From Bacteroidota bacterium (lineage in GTDB: Bacteria; Bacteroidota; Bacteroidia; AKYH767-A; JABDAW01), in contig JAHEYM010000044.1 in NCBI GenBank assembly GCA_023251595.1, positions 1 through 14,292 on the forward strand: DNA of 14,292 nt, in the 5' to 3' direction. The notes under the pieces were generated by a model. The model ran no database searches. It saw nothing but the letters and a program-made list of their open reading frames with translations, and had not been told where the DNA came from. Of the stretch, positions 8,638 through 14,292 are shown in pieces. The translations under genes were made by a program, and so were the position numbers. The first letter of the stretch is position 1. Each line of letters begins with the position of its first letter.

Positions 8638-8684
8638 CTATGAACTATGAGCTATGAGTTATGAGTTATGAGTTATGAGTTGAG
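8638..8684. repeat. Heptamer tandem array, (C/T)TATGA(G/A)
   Basis: Six full 7-bp units run from 8638 to 8679: CTATGAA, CTATGAG twice, TTATGAG three times. A partial unit TTGAG ends the array at 8684. It is non-coding and covers the region just upstream of the DinB -7 element. Units at one end differ from those at the other, suggesting slippage with a gradient of substitutions. Confidence 0.95.
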
Positions 8685-8728
8685 CATATATTTCTTGAAT
8701 AAACAAATTTATTTTTTAAACCTTTAAA

Positions 8729-8832
8729 CTCTTCAACTCTTCAACTCTTCAACTCTTCAACTCTTCAACTCTTCAACCCTTCAACTCTTCAACTCTTCAA
8801 CTCTTCAACCCTTCAACCCTTCAACCCTTCAA
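8729..8832. repeat. Octamer tandem array, C(T/C)CTTCAA x13
   Basis: Thirteen uninterrupted 8-bp units run from 8729 to 8832. Units 1-6 and 8-10 are CTCTTCAA, and units 7 and 11-13 are CCCTTCAA. A degenerate unit, CCTTTAAA, precedes it at 8721-8728. On the minus strand the units read TTGAAGAG or TTGAAGGG. The last unit supplies the TGA stop codon (8829-8831) of the Ig-like protein gene, so the array begins exactly at that gene's end. Confidence 0.97.
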
Positions 8833-9839
8833 CCCGCTTTCGTTTTGCTCAACTTCTTAATCCGAATTAATTGATAGAACAGATAAAAAATTACTCCCCA
8901 AACCAGGAATACAATAAAACAAGAACCTACCACTAAAGGAACCGGTGCATTCTTTCCTACTGACCACAAAGAACGACCTTGTACCTCGCTGGCAATTCTT
9001 GGGGTTTTCCATTCAATATCTTTACGCCCTTCGACAGTCGCGAATTTCGCATGTTCTTCAATTCTTGCGATGACCGTAATTTTACCATTCGTATCTGCCA
9101 TAATATCGTTTGGAATTTCGGCAGTTACAATACCTTTTTTATTTGTAGATAAACCATCGGCACCGATCGGAAGTAAACTGAAAGAACGCTTAACATAAAA
9201 TTTCACAGAAGCTTTGTTGATTGGTAAATCTGCAGTTGTGTCATTTCTTCCGCTTAATTTGGCAGTTACTGTTTTCACAGAATCTTTTAAATCAAATGTA
9301 AGTGTAATTGAAGCGTCTGATATGGTTACTTCTTCTTCTGCATTTTTATATCTTTTATCATTTTCGATACTTGCTATAAAAGTATATTTCCAACGATCGG
9401 CAATTGCTTTATTGAATTTATCAGTTAATTTGAATTCAGCATCACCATTTTCATCCGTAACAAGTGTTGCGAGTAATCCGGTAATATCGTTTGCTTCTTT
9501 AGCTTTTACTTCATCGAAATAAAGACTAACACTTACACTATCACAACCGACAGATTTTTTATTTTCCTTCCGTGAAACATGAACTTTTACACTTCTGCTG
9601 TCGTTCGATTTTACATAGCTTACTTTCAGTTCGATTGCAGCTTTTCCTGTTGTAGGAGCAGCTTTCTGATCAGATCCGCTTTTTTCGGCAGGCTTTGCAG
9701 CTTTCTGATCTGCAGGGGCTTTTACTTTCTCTGTGGTATCTTTCTGTGAGAACGCTTGTCCGACAGAAAATGCCATAAATAAAATCACCAAAAGTGAGAT
9801 TGCACGTTTACCTGTTAAATTATACATTCGGTTTAACAT
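8829..9839 (-). CDS. Membrane-anchored Ig-like periplasmic protein of the redox operon
   Basis: The product has 336 residues and no recognised catalytic motif. Residues 1-32 form a signal peptide (LLVILFMAFSVGQAFSQ). A Lys/Ala/Pro-rich linker runs to about residue 66. Two beta-rich, Ig-like segments follow (about 68-180 and 180-275, the second with KASVKFYVKRSFSLLPIG). A C-terminal membrane helix at about 300-322 ends in a basic cytoplasmic tail, KKLSKTKAG. The bulk therefore sits outside the inner membrane, tethered next to the NrfD protein encoded 11 nt upstream. I infer an accessory or scaffold subunit of that complex. No haem or Fe-S motif is present. Its stop codon is provided by the octamer tandem array. 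Confidence 0.75.
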   Translation of the reverse strand: MLNRMYNLTGKRAISLLVILFMAFSVGQAFSQKDTTEKVKAPADQKAAKPAEKSGSDQKAAPTTGKAAIELKVSYVKSNDSRSVKVHVSRKENKKSVGCDSVSVSLYFDEVKAKEANDITGLLATLVTDENGDAEFKLTDKFNKAIADRWKYTFIASIENDKRYKNAEEEVTISDASITLTFDLKDSVKTVTAKLSGRNDTTADLPINKASVKFYVKRSFSLLPIGADGLSTNKKGIVTAEIPNDIMADTNGKITVIARIEEHAKFATVEGRKDIEWKTPRIASEVQGRSLWSVGKNAPVPLVVGSCFIVFLVWGVIFYLFYQLIRIKKLSKTKAG

Positions 9840-9850
9840 ATCTTTATATA

Positions 9851-11230
9851 TTATTGTTCGTTTAAATGCTCATATATTACTTTGTGGCTGATTCCTTTTT
9901 CTTCAGCAACTTCCCATATAGAAATGATTGGAAAATACCTTACAAAAAAAGTGATGACGAGAAGTGCACCTGCCAATGATCCGGCAGTGATTGACCATTC
10001 TTGCAGGGTAGGCATATAATGTTTCCATTTTTCAGGTAATTCCTGCATTGGAAGAAATGGGTGAAGCATGGTAGGAATTACAATCAGGAATCGTTTAAAC
10101 CATGCACCAACAATCACCATCGAAGCAATGATAAACAGAGGTAATGGTTTTCTTCCCTTTTTAAAGATCACGACACAAATCGGAATAATCATTCCGAATA
10201 TTTGTACAGACCAGAACATAGGCGCATAGTCGCCGGAAAAAAGTTCATGGAGATAATTGGCTTCCTCGCCTTTCATCTTATAACTGGGTACGAGATATTC
10301 ATTTATATTAAAATACAGATAGATGAGCGAAAGTAATACTAAGAGTTTTCCCATCCGGTCAAAATGTTTTTTCGTAATATACTGATCGTACCGCGGAAAA
10401 AAGCGATATAGAATGAACATACCTGCAATAACACCGGCCGCTCCCACCATAAACGCACCTGAAACGAAGTACGCACCGAAGTTTGTACTATCCCAGCCAG
10501 GGCGGAAAGTGGTAGCGAATAGCCAGGAAGTGACAGTGTGAATACTTAACGCAACAGGTACAATCAGAACACATAATATCGCTATAGATCTTTTTACTAT
10601 TTTATATTGTTCAGGTTTGTTTTTCCAGCCGAGAGAAAGAAAACGATACATCCATTTTTGCCATTTGGGAACATTCGTCAATCGATCTCTGCAGAAAGAA
10701 ATACCGGGAAGAAGTGGAAGATATAATAATAATAAACTGATTGTCATATAGGTGATTACGACGATAATATCCCAAACGATGGGAGATTGAATTCTGCCAT
10801 AAAGAAACAAGTGATGAATTCTATCGGGGCGTCCCATATCAACGATGATGATCAATCCTGCAAACATGATCGCAGCAACAGCTATGACCTCCGCGAGCCG
10901 CGTGATGGGTGCTCTCCACGGTACATTAAGTAAATAAAGAACGGCAGTAATTAATGATCCGACCAGACTGATGGCAACGAAAAATACAAAATTCGATATA
11001 TATATACCCCAGGAAACATAATCACCCATCCCGGTAATACTGAGTCCGTTCCGTAATTGGCTGATGTAGGATATTACACCCAGACCAGCTATGATGAGCA
11101 ATAGAATTACCCAAAGCGTCCCTCTGATTCCGAATTTTTTAGGTAATAGATCTTCGTTCAACTGATGCAACATTGCAATTGCCTCGGGTTCACTTATTGC
11201 TTTTGAATCAACTTCTTTTATATCTGCCAT
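9851..11230 (-). CDS. NrfD/PsrC-family quinone-interacting membrane subunit
   Basis: The product has 459 residues, the usual size for long NrfD/ActC/HmeB proteins, with about ten hydrophobic helices. The N-terminal 35 residues look cytoplasmic. Family signatures include GDYVSWGIYISNFVFF near residue 70, a WRAPITRLAE loop near 105, DMGRPDR near 130, SPIVWD near 148, PGWDSTNFGAYFVSGA near 245 and a YLYFNINEYLVPSY stretch near 310. NrfD proteins bind menaquinol or menaquinone and exchange electrons with a periplasmic four-cluster ferredoxin. Some relatives contribute to proton translocation, but this cannot be decided here. It starts 32 nt after the ferredoxin gene, and its start region (11220-11237) is nearly identical to that gene's. 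The sequence cannot separate quinol oxidation from quinone reduction. Confidence 0.9.
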   Translation of the reverse strand: MADIKEVDSKAISEPEAIAMLHQLNEDLLPKKFGIRGTLWVILLLIIAGLGVISYISQLRNGLSITGMGDYVSWGIYISNFVFFVAISLVGSLITAVLYLLNVPWRAPITRLAEVIAVAAIMFAGLIIIVDMGRPDRIHHLFLYGRIQSPIVWDIIVVITYMTISLLLLYLPLLPGISFCRDRLTNVPKWQKWMYRFLSLGWKNKPEQYKIVKRSIAILCVLIVPVALSIHTVTSWLFATTFRPGWDSTNFGAYFVSGAFMVGAAGVIAGMFILYRFFPRYDQYITKKHFDRMGKLLVLLSLIYLYFNINEYLVPSYKMKGEEANYLHELFSGDYAPMFWSVQIFGMIIPICVVIFKKGRKPLPLFIIASMVIVGAWFKRFLIVIPTMLHPFLPMQELPEKWKHYMPTLQEWSITAGSLAGALLVITFFVRYFPIISIWEVAEEKGISHKVIYEHLNEQ

Positions 11231-11237
11231 AACCTTG
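11220..11237 (-). promoter_or_regulatory. Translation start region of the NrfD gene, matching that of the ferredoxin gene
   Basis: On the minus strand CAAGGTTATGGCAGATAT here and CAAGGTTATGTCAGATAT at 12191-12208 agree at 17 of 18 positions, with the ATG in the same place. AAGG lies only 2 nt before ATG, too close for a normal Shine-Dalgarno contact. Confidence 0.5.
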
Positions 11238-11262
11238 TTTGCTAATGTTTATATATATATTA

Positions 11263-12201
11263 TTATGATTTTTTTACTTCAGGTTTTTCTTCCGCATTAT
11301 CTTTGAAAGGGAATTGTCGATTTGCTGCGGGTAAATAGTAGACACTGGGTTCTGTGCCAAGTCCTTCGAGATAACGGTAACCGGCTTTATCTTTAATTAA
11401 TTGACTGAATTTTACAGTTTCATCACCATTGGTAATGATATCTTCATTCATATCACCGAAATAAAATACACCGTTCGGGCACGCGGAGACACAATGGGGT
11501 AATTTACCTTGTCTAAGCATATCGGGGCAAAAATCACATTTCTCTACTGTACCTATTTTACGGGGAACACTTGTTTCAGGGGAATAAGCGCCTGCTTCAT
11601 CTACTCCCGGTTGATCGGGTTTATGCCAATTAAAAGCTCTTGATGAGTATGGACAAGCTGCCATGCAAAATCTGCAACCTATACATCTTTCATTATCAAT
11701 CAGTACAATTCCATCGCTTCTTTTAAATGTGGCGTCTACCGGACAAACTTTAACACAAGGTGGTTTATCGCAATGCAAACATGGTTTCGGCATCCAATAA
11801 GGTGAGGTTGACGGTGCATCCTGCATTTTAAACACTTTCAACCACTTGTCTTCCTCAGGAAGATGGTGGTGTTTCTGACACGCTTTCTGACATTTACGCG
11901 CATTTCTGCAACGCGATAAATCAATCACCATCACAAATTTCTTTCCCGGAATTCCTTGTCTTGCTTCTTTCGAAGGGACTCCGCAACAGGAATGATCGAG
12001 ATGGTTCTTGTCAACTTCAACCAGTTGACCATCGGTAGTAAGCACCTTAACTTTTTCTCCGGGTTTCTCACTACCTGAAAAAACTTTCTGCAGACCTGCT
12101 CCTGTAACCGCGAGTCCTGCTGCCAAAGCACCGAGTTTAAGAAAATTGCGGCGATTGGGTTCTTCTTTGTGATCTTTTAAATCTTCATGGATATCTGACA
12201 T
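11263..12201 (-). CDS. Tat-exported DMSO reductase-type ferredoxin subunit (PsrB/HybA/DsrO-like)
   Basis: The product has 312 residues. NRRNFLK at 16-22 followed by a hydrophobic stretch is a Tat signal, so the protein is assembled in the cytoplasm and exported. Cysteine motif II is C141-C144-C149-C153P, motif III is C173-C176-C179-C183P, and motif IV is C222-C225-C237-C241P. Motif I is C98-x5-C104-x3-C108. The position of the second Cys in CxxCxxCxxxC is Ala101, leaving 15 of 16 ligands. C72 and C73 upstream are extra. The protein should pass electrons between the NrfD subunit and a periplasmic partner. It is the first gene of the ferredoxin-NrfD-Ig unit, with a CRP/FNR-like promoter just upstream. 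No Mo or other catalytic subunit adjoins it. Confidence 0.92.
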   Translation of the reverse strand: MSDIHEDLKDHKEEPNRRNFLKLGALAAGLAVTGAGLQKVFSGSEKPGEKVKVLTTDGQLVEVDKNHLDHSCCGVPSKEARQGIPGKKFVMVIDLSRCRNARKCQKACQKHHHLPEEDKWLKVFKMQDAPSTSPYWMPKPCLHCDKPPCVKVCPVDATFKRSDGIVLIDNERCIGCRFCMAACPYSSRAFNWHKPDQPGVDEAGAYSPETSVPRKIGTVEKCDFCPDMLRQGKLPHCVSACPNGVFYFGDMNEDIITNGDETVKFSQLIKDKAGYRYLEGLGTEPSVYYLPAANRQFPFKDNAEEKPEVKKS

Positions 12202-12225
12202 AACCTTGGGTATTATAGAACGGTG

Positions 12226-12268
12226 TAAAATTCCGTAGTTTTTAATAAATAGTTAATGATAATTATCA
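12226..12268 (-). promoter_or_regulatory. CRP/FNR-type promoter of the ferredoxin-NrfD operon
   Basis: The dyad TGAT-AATT-ATCA (12257-12268) is a perfect 12-bp palindrome fitting the FNR core TGAT-N4-ATCA. Exactly 23 nt downstream on the minus strand is GAATTTTA (12233 to 12226), a weak -7-like element. The predicted start near 12221 leaves a leader of about 20 nt before the ATG at 12201 and puts the dyad centre about 41 nt upstream of the start, the class II activation position. Spacing is the same as in the promoters at 12847-12889 and 13386-13428. Confidence 0.6.
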
Positions 12269-12311
12269 CATATAAATTTGCTTTATGTCATATATATAAA
12301 TTATATAAAAA

Positions 12312-12334
12312 CTCCCCCGTCACCGACGGGGGAG
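12312..12334 (-). terminator. Rho-independent terminator of the cytochrome c gene
   Basis: CTCCCCCGTC and GACGGGGGAG form a perfect 10-bp stem with a 3-nt loop (ACC). On the minus strand it is followed by TTTTTATATA. It lies 31 nt past the cytochrome c stop at 12366 and upstream of the ferredoxin promoter, so the two are separate transcription units. Confidence 0.9.
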
Positions 12335-12365
12335 AAACCCTAACTAATAAAAAAATAAAACCCCA

Positions 12366-12779
12366 CTATTCTTTAAGTGTTCTTATATAATTTACCATTT
12401 GCCAAAAATCTTCTTCATCCGCAATTTTTTTCTTGAAGGTTGGCATGTCATCTCTTCCTTCTTTCATTTTATAATAAATTTCACCATCGGTCTGAGACTG
12501 AAACTGAGGAGTTGTGAAATCACCGCATGTGGTTTCAAGATTGGCAGCTTTTGGTCCATCACCTTTTCCTTTGGTACCATGACATGATTTGCAGTTTTTT
12601 GCAAAAAGCTCTGCACCCAGTGTGAGGTTATCAGGGTTTGATGGAACCGGGTTAGCCATACTTTTATATTCAGCAGGCACAACCCAGGGTTTTGCATCGG
12701 GAGATTGCCCGAAAGAAGAATTTGAGATAAACGCAGTAGCGAAAATCATTCCGAATACTGTACTGAGTTTTGTTTTCAT
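12366..12779 (-). CDS. Periplasmic class I cytochrome c
   Basis: The product has 137 residues. A signal peptide occupies residues 1-24 (AFISNSSFG before Gln25). The haem motif CKSCH is at 63-67, and Met112 in GRDDMPTF is the likely sixth ligand, giving a single-haem class I fold. The segment WVVPAEYKSMANPVPS before the haem is familiar from Bacteroidota respiratory cytochromes. Cys85 is an additional cysteine outside the haem motif. It should be a soluble periplasmic electron carrier. It precedes the ferredoxin-NrfD unit but is cut off from it by a strong terminator, and it shares that unit's promoter architecture. I infer that it is an electron partner of the NrfD complex, made in a separate and perhaps larger amount. 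Confidence 0.92.
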   Translation of the reverse strand: MKTKLSTVFGMIFATAFISNSSFGQSPDAKPWVVPAEYKSMANPVPSNPDNLTLGAELFAKNCKSCHGTKGKGDGPKAANLETTCGDFTTPQFQSQTDGEIYYKMKEGRDDMPTFKKKIADEEDFWQMVNYIRTLKE

Positions 12780-12846
12780 AAGAGTTCGTTTTAATAGTTT
12801 ATATTATGTGTGATTTTGAATCTTTTAGTCACATCCTTTACGGTCG

Positions 12847-12889
12847 CAAAATTGGTGCCAATATACATAGAAAAATATGATAGAAGTCA
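12847..12889 (-). promoter_or_regulatory. CRP/FNR-type promoter of the cytochrome c gene
   Basis: The dyad at 12878-12889 reads TGAT-AGAA-GTCA on the plus strand. It is 23 nt from CAATTTTG on the minus strand (12854 to 12847), which differs from TAnnTTTG only in its first base. The predicted start near 12842 leaves a leader of about 63 nt. The dyad lies within a longer inverted repeat, ATATGA (12875-12880) and TCATAT (12887-12892). Confidence 0.6.
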
Positions 12890-12899
12890 TATCCTTAAA

Positions 12900-12911
12900 T
12901 GACGTTTATCA
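12900..12911. promoter_or_regulatory. Second CRP/FNR-type dyad upstream of the cytochrome c gene
   Basis: TGAC-GTTT-ATCA. Its centre is 22 bp upstream of the first dyad, about two helical turns, so two dimers would sit on the same face of the DNA. Confidence 0.45.
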
Positions 12912-13353
12912 AACAGCTTAATAAATAGATAATCAGGTTAATATACAATATTTGTTGAAAAGTTAATTTTATGCGTTTTGGCAGATTCTTTCTTCAGACC
13001 AAATTTTCAGGTTCTTTTATTCGAACAGTGTAAATTGATTGTAAAAACTATTTTGGATGAAACATTTATCCAATGGAGCAAATTTCATTTATACTAATAT
13101 AAAGGAATATGTATAAAAGGTAAATTCGATAACTGAGTATTTAGATCATCTACATGAGACGAACCCGGAATTTTAACTTTTTCATACCAAATAATTATGC
13201 AAAATGGCAGAAAATATTCTGTCTTTGATACATTGGAAAGCTTGAAAACATTGCACTTGAGAAGATTTTTTTAACTCATAGGAATTTAACGGCTGTTAAT
13301 ACCCGGATCTGGAAAAGTGCAGATTCATACTTGCGAATCATCAACTGTTTTCG
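12912..13353. other. Long divergent intergenic stretch without recognised content
   Basis: This AT-rich stretch lies between the cytochrome c and YceI-lipoprotein promoters. The only reading frames I see are tiny, for example ATG 12971 (20 codons) and ATG 13197 (25 codons), with no recognisable product. A short dyad TTAAC-GGCT-GTTAA sits at 13286-13299. I see no tRNA, hairpin terminator or IS end. Confidence 0.5.
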
Positions 13354-13365
13354 TGACAACTGTCA
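13354..13365. promoter_or_regulatory. Second CRP/FNR-type dyad upstream of the YceI-like gene
   Basis: TGAC-AACT-GTCA, perfect half-sites with the N4 spacer. Its centre is 32 bp upstream of the promoter-proximal dyad, about three helical turns. Confidence 0.5.
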
Positions 13366-13385
13366 TAATAAAATATAGTAAATGT

Positions 13386-13428
13386 TGACGTAGGTCATAT
13401 ATACGTATAACAACAGTTCCGAATTTTG
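13386..13428 (+). promoter_or_regulatory. CRP/FNR-type promoter of the YceI-like lipoprotein gene
   Basis: The dyad TGAC-GTAG-GTCA (13386-13397) is followed 23 nt later by GAATTTTG (13421-13428), one base from TAnnTTTG. The predicted start near 13433 puts the dyad centre about 41 nt upstream and leaves a leader of about 68 nt before the ATG at 13501. Confidence 0.6.
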
Positions 13429-13500
13429 CAGCGTAATCCAAATACAAAATATATCACTAATAAACCATTCAATATGTTTCACAGTTTAAACAACAAAAAA

Positions 13501-14292
13501 ATGAAAAACTACCGCAAAGCTTTGATTGCATTTGCCCTGCTTGTTACCGGGGGCGTGCTACTAAGCCAATGTAAAAAAGGAGATGACTCGGTAACGCCTA
13601 TTACGGGAACTCCGGTTTATGGTACGATGGCACAGGATACTTCCTGGACATTGGATCAGGTACATTGTAATGTGAATTGGGAATCACCTTATTATGATTT
13701 CTCCAACACAATGTTAACCGGAAGGTTTAACCAATTCAATTTCAGTCCGAAATTTGCATTCGATGAAACTGATTTATCCAAAATGTCGATTCACTTCTGG
13801 GTTCAATTATCTACATTTAATACCGGACAACCCGGCAGAGATGGTTTTGGTAAATGCGGTCCTACTTATTTAGGCAACATGTATTTAGATTCTCTTAAAA
13901 CACAGATCGATCCGTTGAGTGACACCGCAAAATTTGATGCCACCTCAGTTGTGCGATCCGGCACAGGCTATGTTGTAAAAGGAAACTTTACGTTCAACAG
14001 ATATAGGGCACCAAGTGGTCACCCCGATGGAACCCCGATTGTCAAAGAGGTAACTGTATATTTAACTGCATCCGGTACAAAAGATTTTGATTCAAATAAC
14101 GATGGTACAAACGACAAATACAGATCGGGATATATAGCCACGTTTAGTTTTCTGCGGTCTGATTTCATAGATAATGCCTCTACTAAAGCATGGTGGCAAT
14201 ATGCTCCTACCGATCCATTTACCTTAAATAACAAAACTTATGGAGTATATTCACTATCCGTAGGAGATCAAATGGATCTTACCATGAATATG
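13501..14292 (+). CDS. YceI-like lipoprotein (3' partial)
   Basis: 264 codons are visible and the frame is still open at the window end. The ATG follows an A-rich leader. Residues 1-23 are a lipoprotein signal, with LLSQC placing the lipidated Cys at 24. The mature start CKKGDD resembles the lysine/acidic export signals of surface lipoproteins in Bacteroidota, so it may face outward. The body follows the YceI pattern: W-x-LD-x-x-H near residue 55, LTGRFNQFNF near 73, a GQPGRD segment near 110, GYVVKGNFTF near 176 and FLRSDF near 218. YceI proteins are lipocalin-like and bind isoprenoid or other amphipathic ligands, and some occur beside respiratory genes. An Asp/Asn loop, DSNNDGTND near 197-205, could bind calcium. 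It is divergent from the cytochrome c gene and shares its promoter type. Confidence 0.85.
   Translation, partial: MKNYRKALIAFALLVTGGVLLSQCKKGDDSVTPITGTPVYGTMAQDTSWTLDQVHCNVNWESPYYDFSNTMLTGRFNQFNFSPKFAFDETDLSKMSIHFWVQLSTFNTGQPGRDGFGKCGPTYLGNMYLDSLKTQIDPLSDTAKFDATSVVRSGTGYVVKGNFTFNRYRAPSGHPDGTPIVKEVTVYLTASGTKDFDSNNDGTNDKYRSGYIATFSFLRSDFIDNASTKAWWQYAPTDPFTLNNKTYGVYSLSVGDQMDLTMNM

Noticed and set aside
8638..8832. CRISPR array
   Set aside because: The units are 7 and 8 bp and directly abutting with no spacers, so these are simple tandem arrays.
12811..12835. TGTGA...TCACA as a CRP-like operator
   Set aside because: The half-sites are 15 nt apart rather than 6, and it falls inside the predicted cytochrome c leader.
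13286..13299. TTAAC-GGCT-GTTAA as a further regulator site
   Set aside because: It has the N4 spacing but lacks the TGA/TCA core and has no -7-like element at the 23-nt distance.
12912..13353. Small peptides at 12971 and 13197 in the divergent intergenic region
   Set aside because: They have 20 and 25 codons, no ribosome-binding or promoter signal and no recognisable similarity, and are expected by chance in AT-rich DNA.

Overview
The window looks like chromosomal DNA of an AT-rich Bacteroidota bacterium. The support is: two proteins ending in type IX secretion (T9SS) sorting domains, a SprB-repeat protein, a lipoprotein with a lysine/aspartate-rich start of the mature chain, Bacteroidota-type -7 promoter elements (TAnnTTTG) and no clear Shine-Dalgarno sites. 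I cannot place it below phylum from this sequence.

Layout. (1) 3-6860, plus strand: three closely spaced genes (gaps of 12 and 9 nt) for large exported proteins. They are a 5'-truncated SprB-repeat protein with a phage-tail-like C-terminus, a T9SS-sorted clan GH-A-like putative glycoside hydrolase, and a T9SS-sorted protein with KTD/W/DGG repeats that is probably a beta-propeller. (2) 6879-8031, plus strand: a MoeB/ThiF-type E1-like adenylyltransferase fused to a rhodanese domain, with its own promoter. (3) 8024-8832: a short interspersed-repeat-like stretch, a DinB-superfamily gene on the minus strand, and two tandem arrays (7-bp and 8-bp units). (4) 8829-12779, minus strand: a redox locus. 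A cytochrome c gene with its own terminator is followed by a second unit encoding a Tat-exported four-cluster ferredoxin, a NrfD/PsrC membrane quinone-binding protein and a membrane-anchored Ig-like periplasmic protein. (5) 12780-13500: a long divergent intergenic region. (6) 13501 to the window end, plus strand: a YceI-like lipoprotein, truncated by the window edge.

How the genes may work together. The ferredoxin and NrfD proteins form the electron-transfer and quinone half of a PsrBC/HybAB/ActBC-like complex, and the cytochrome c could exchange electrons with it. No catalytic subunit is visible. The most notable signal is in the non-coding DNA. The cytochrome c gene, the ferredoxin-NrfD operon and the YceI lipoprotein gene each have a CRP/FNR-type dyad TGAY-N4-RTCA exactly 23 nt upstream of an AATTTT-core -7-like element. 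Two of the three also have a second dyad 22 or 32 bp further upstream. This points to one CRP/FNR-family regulator activating all three units from a class II position, and it ties the YceI lipoprotein to the redox module.
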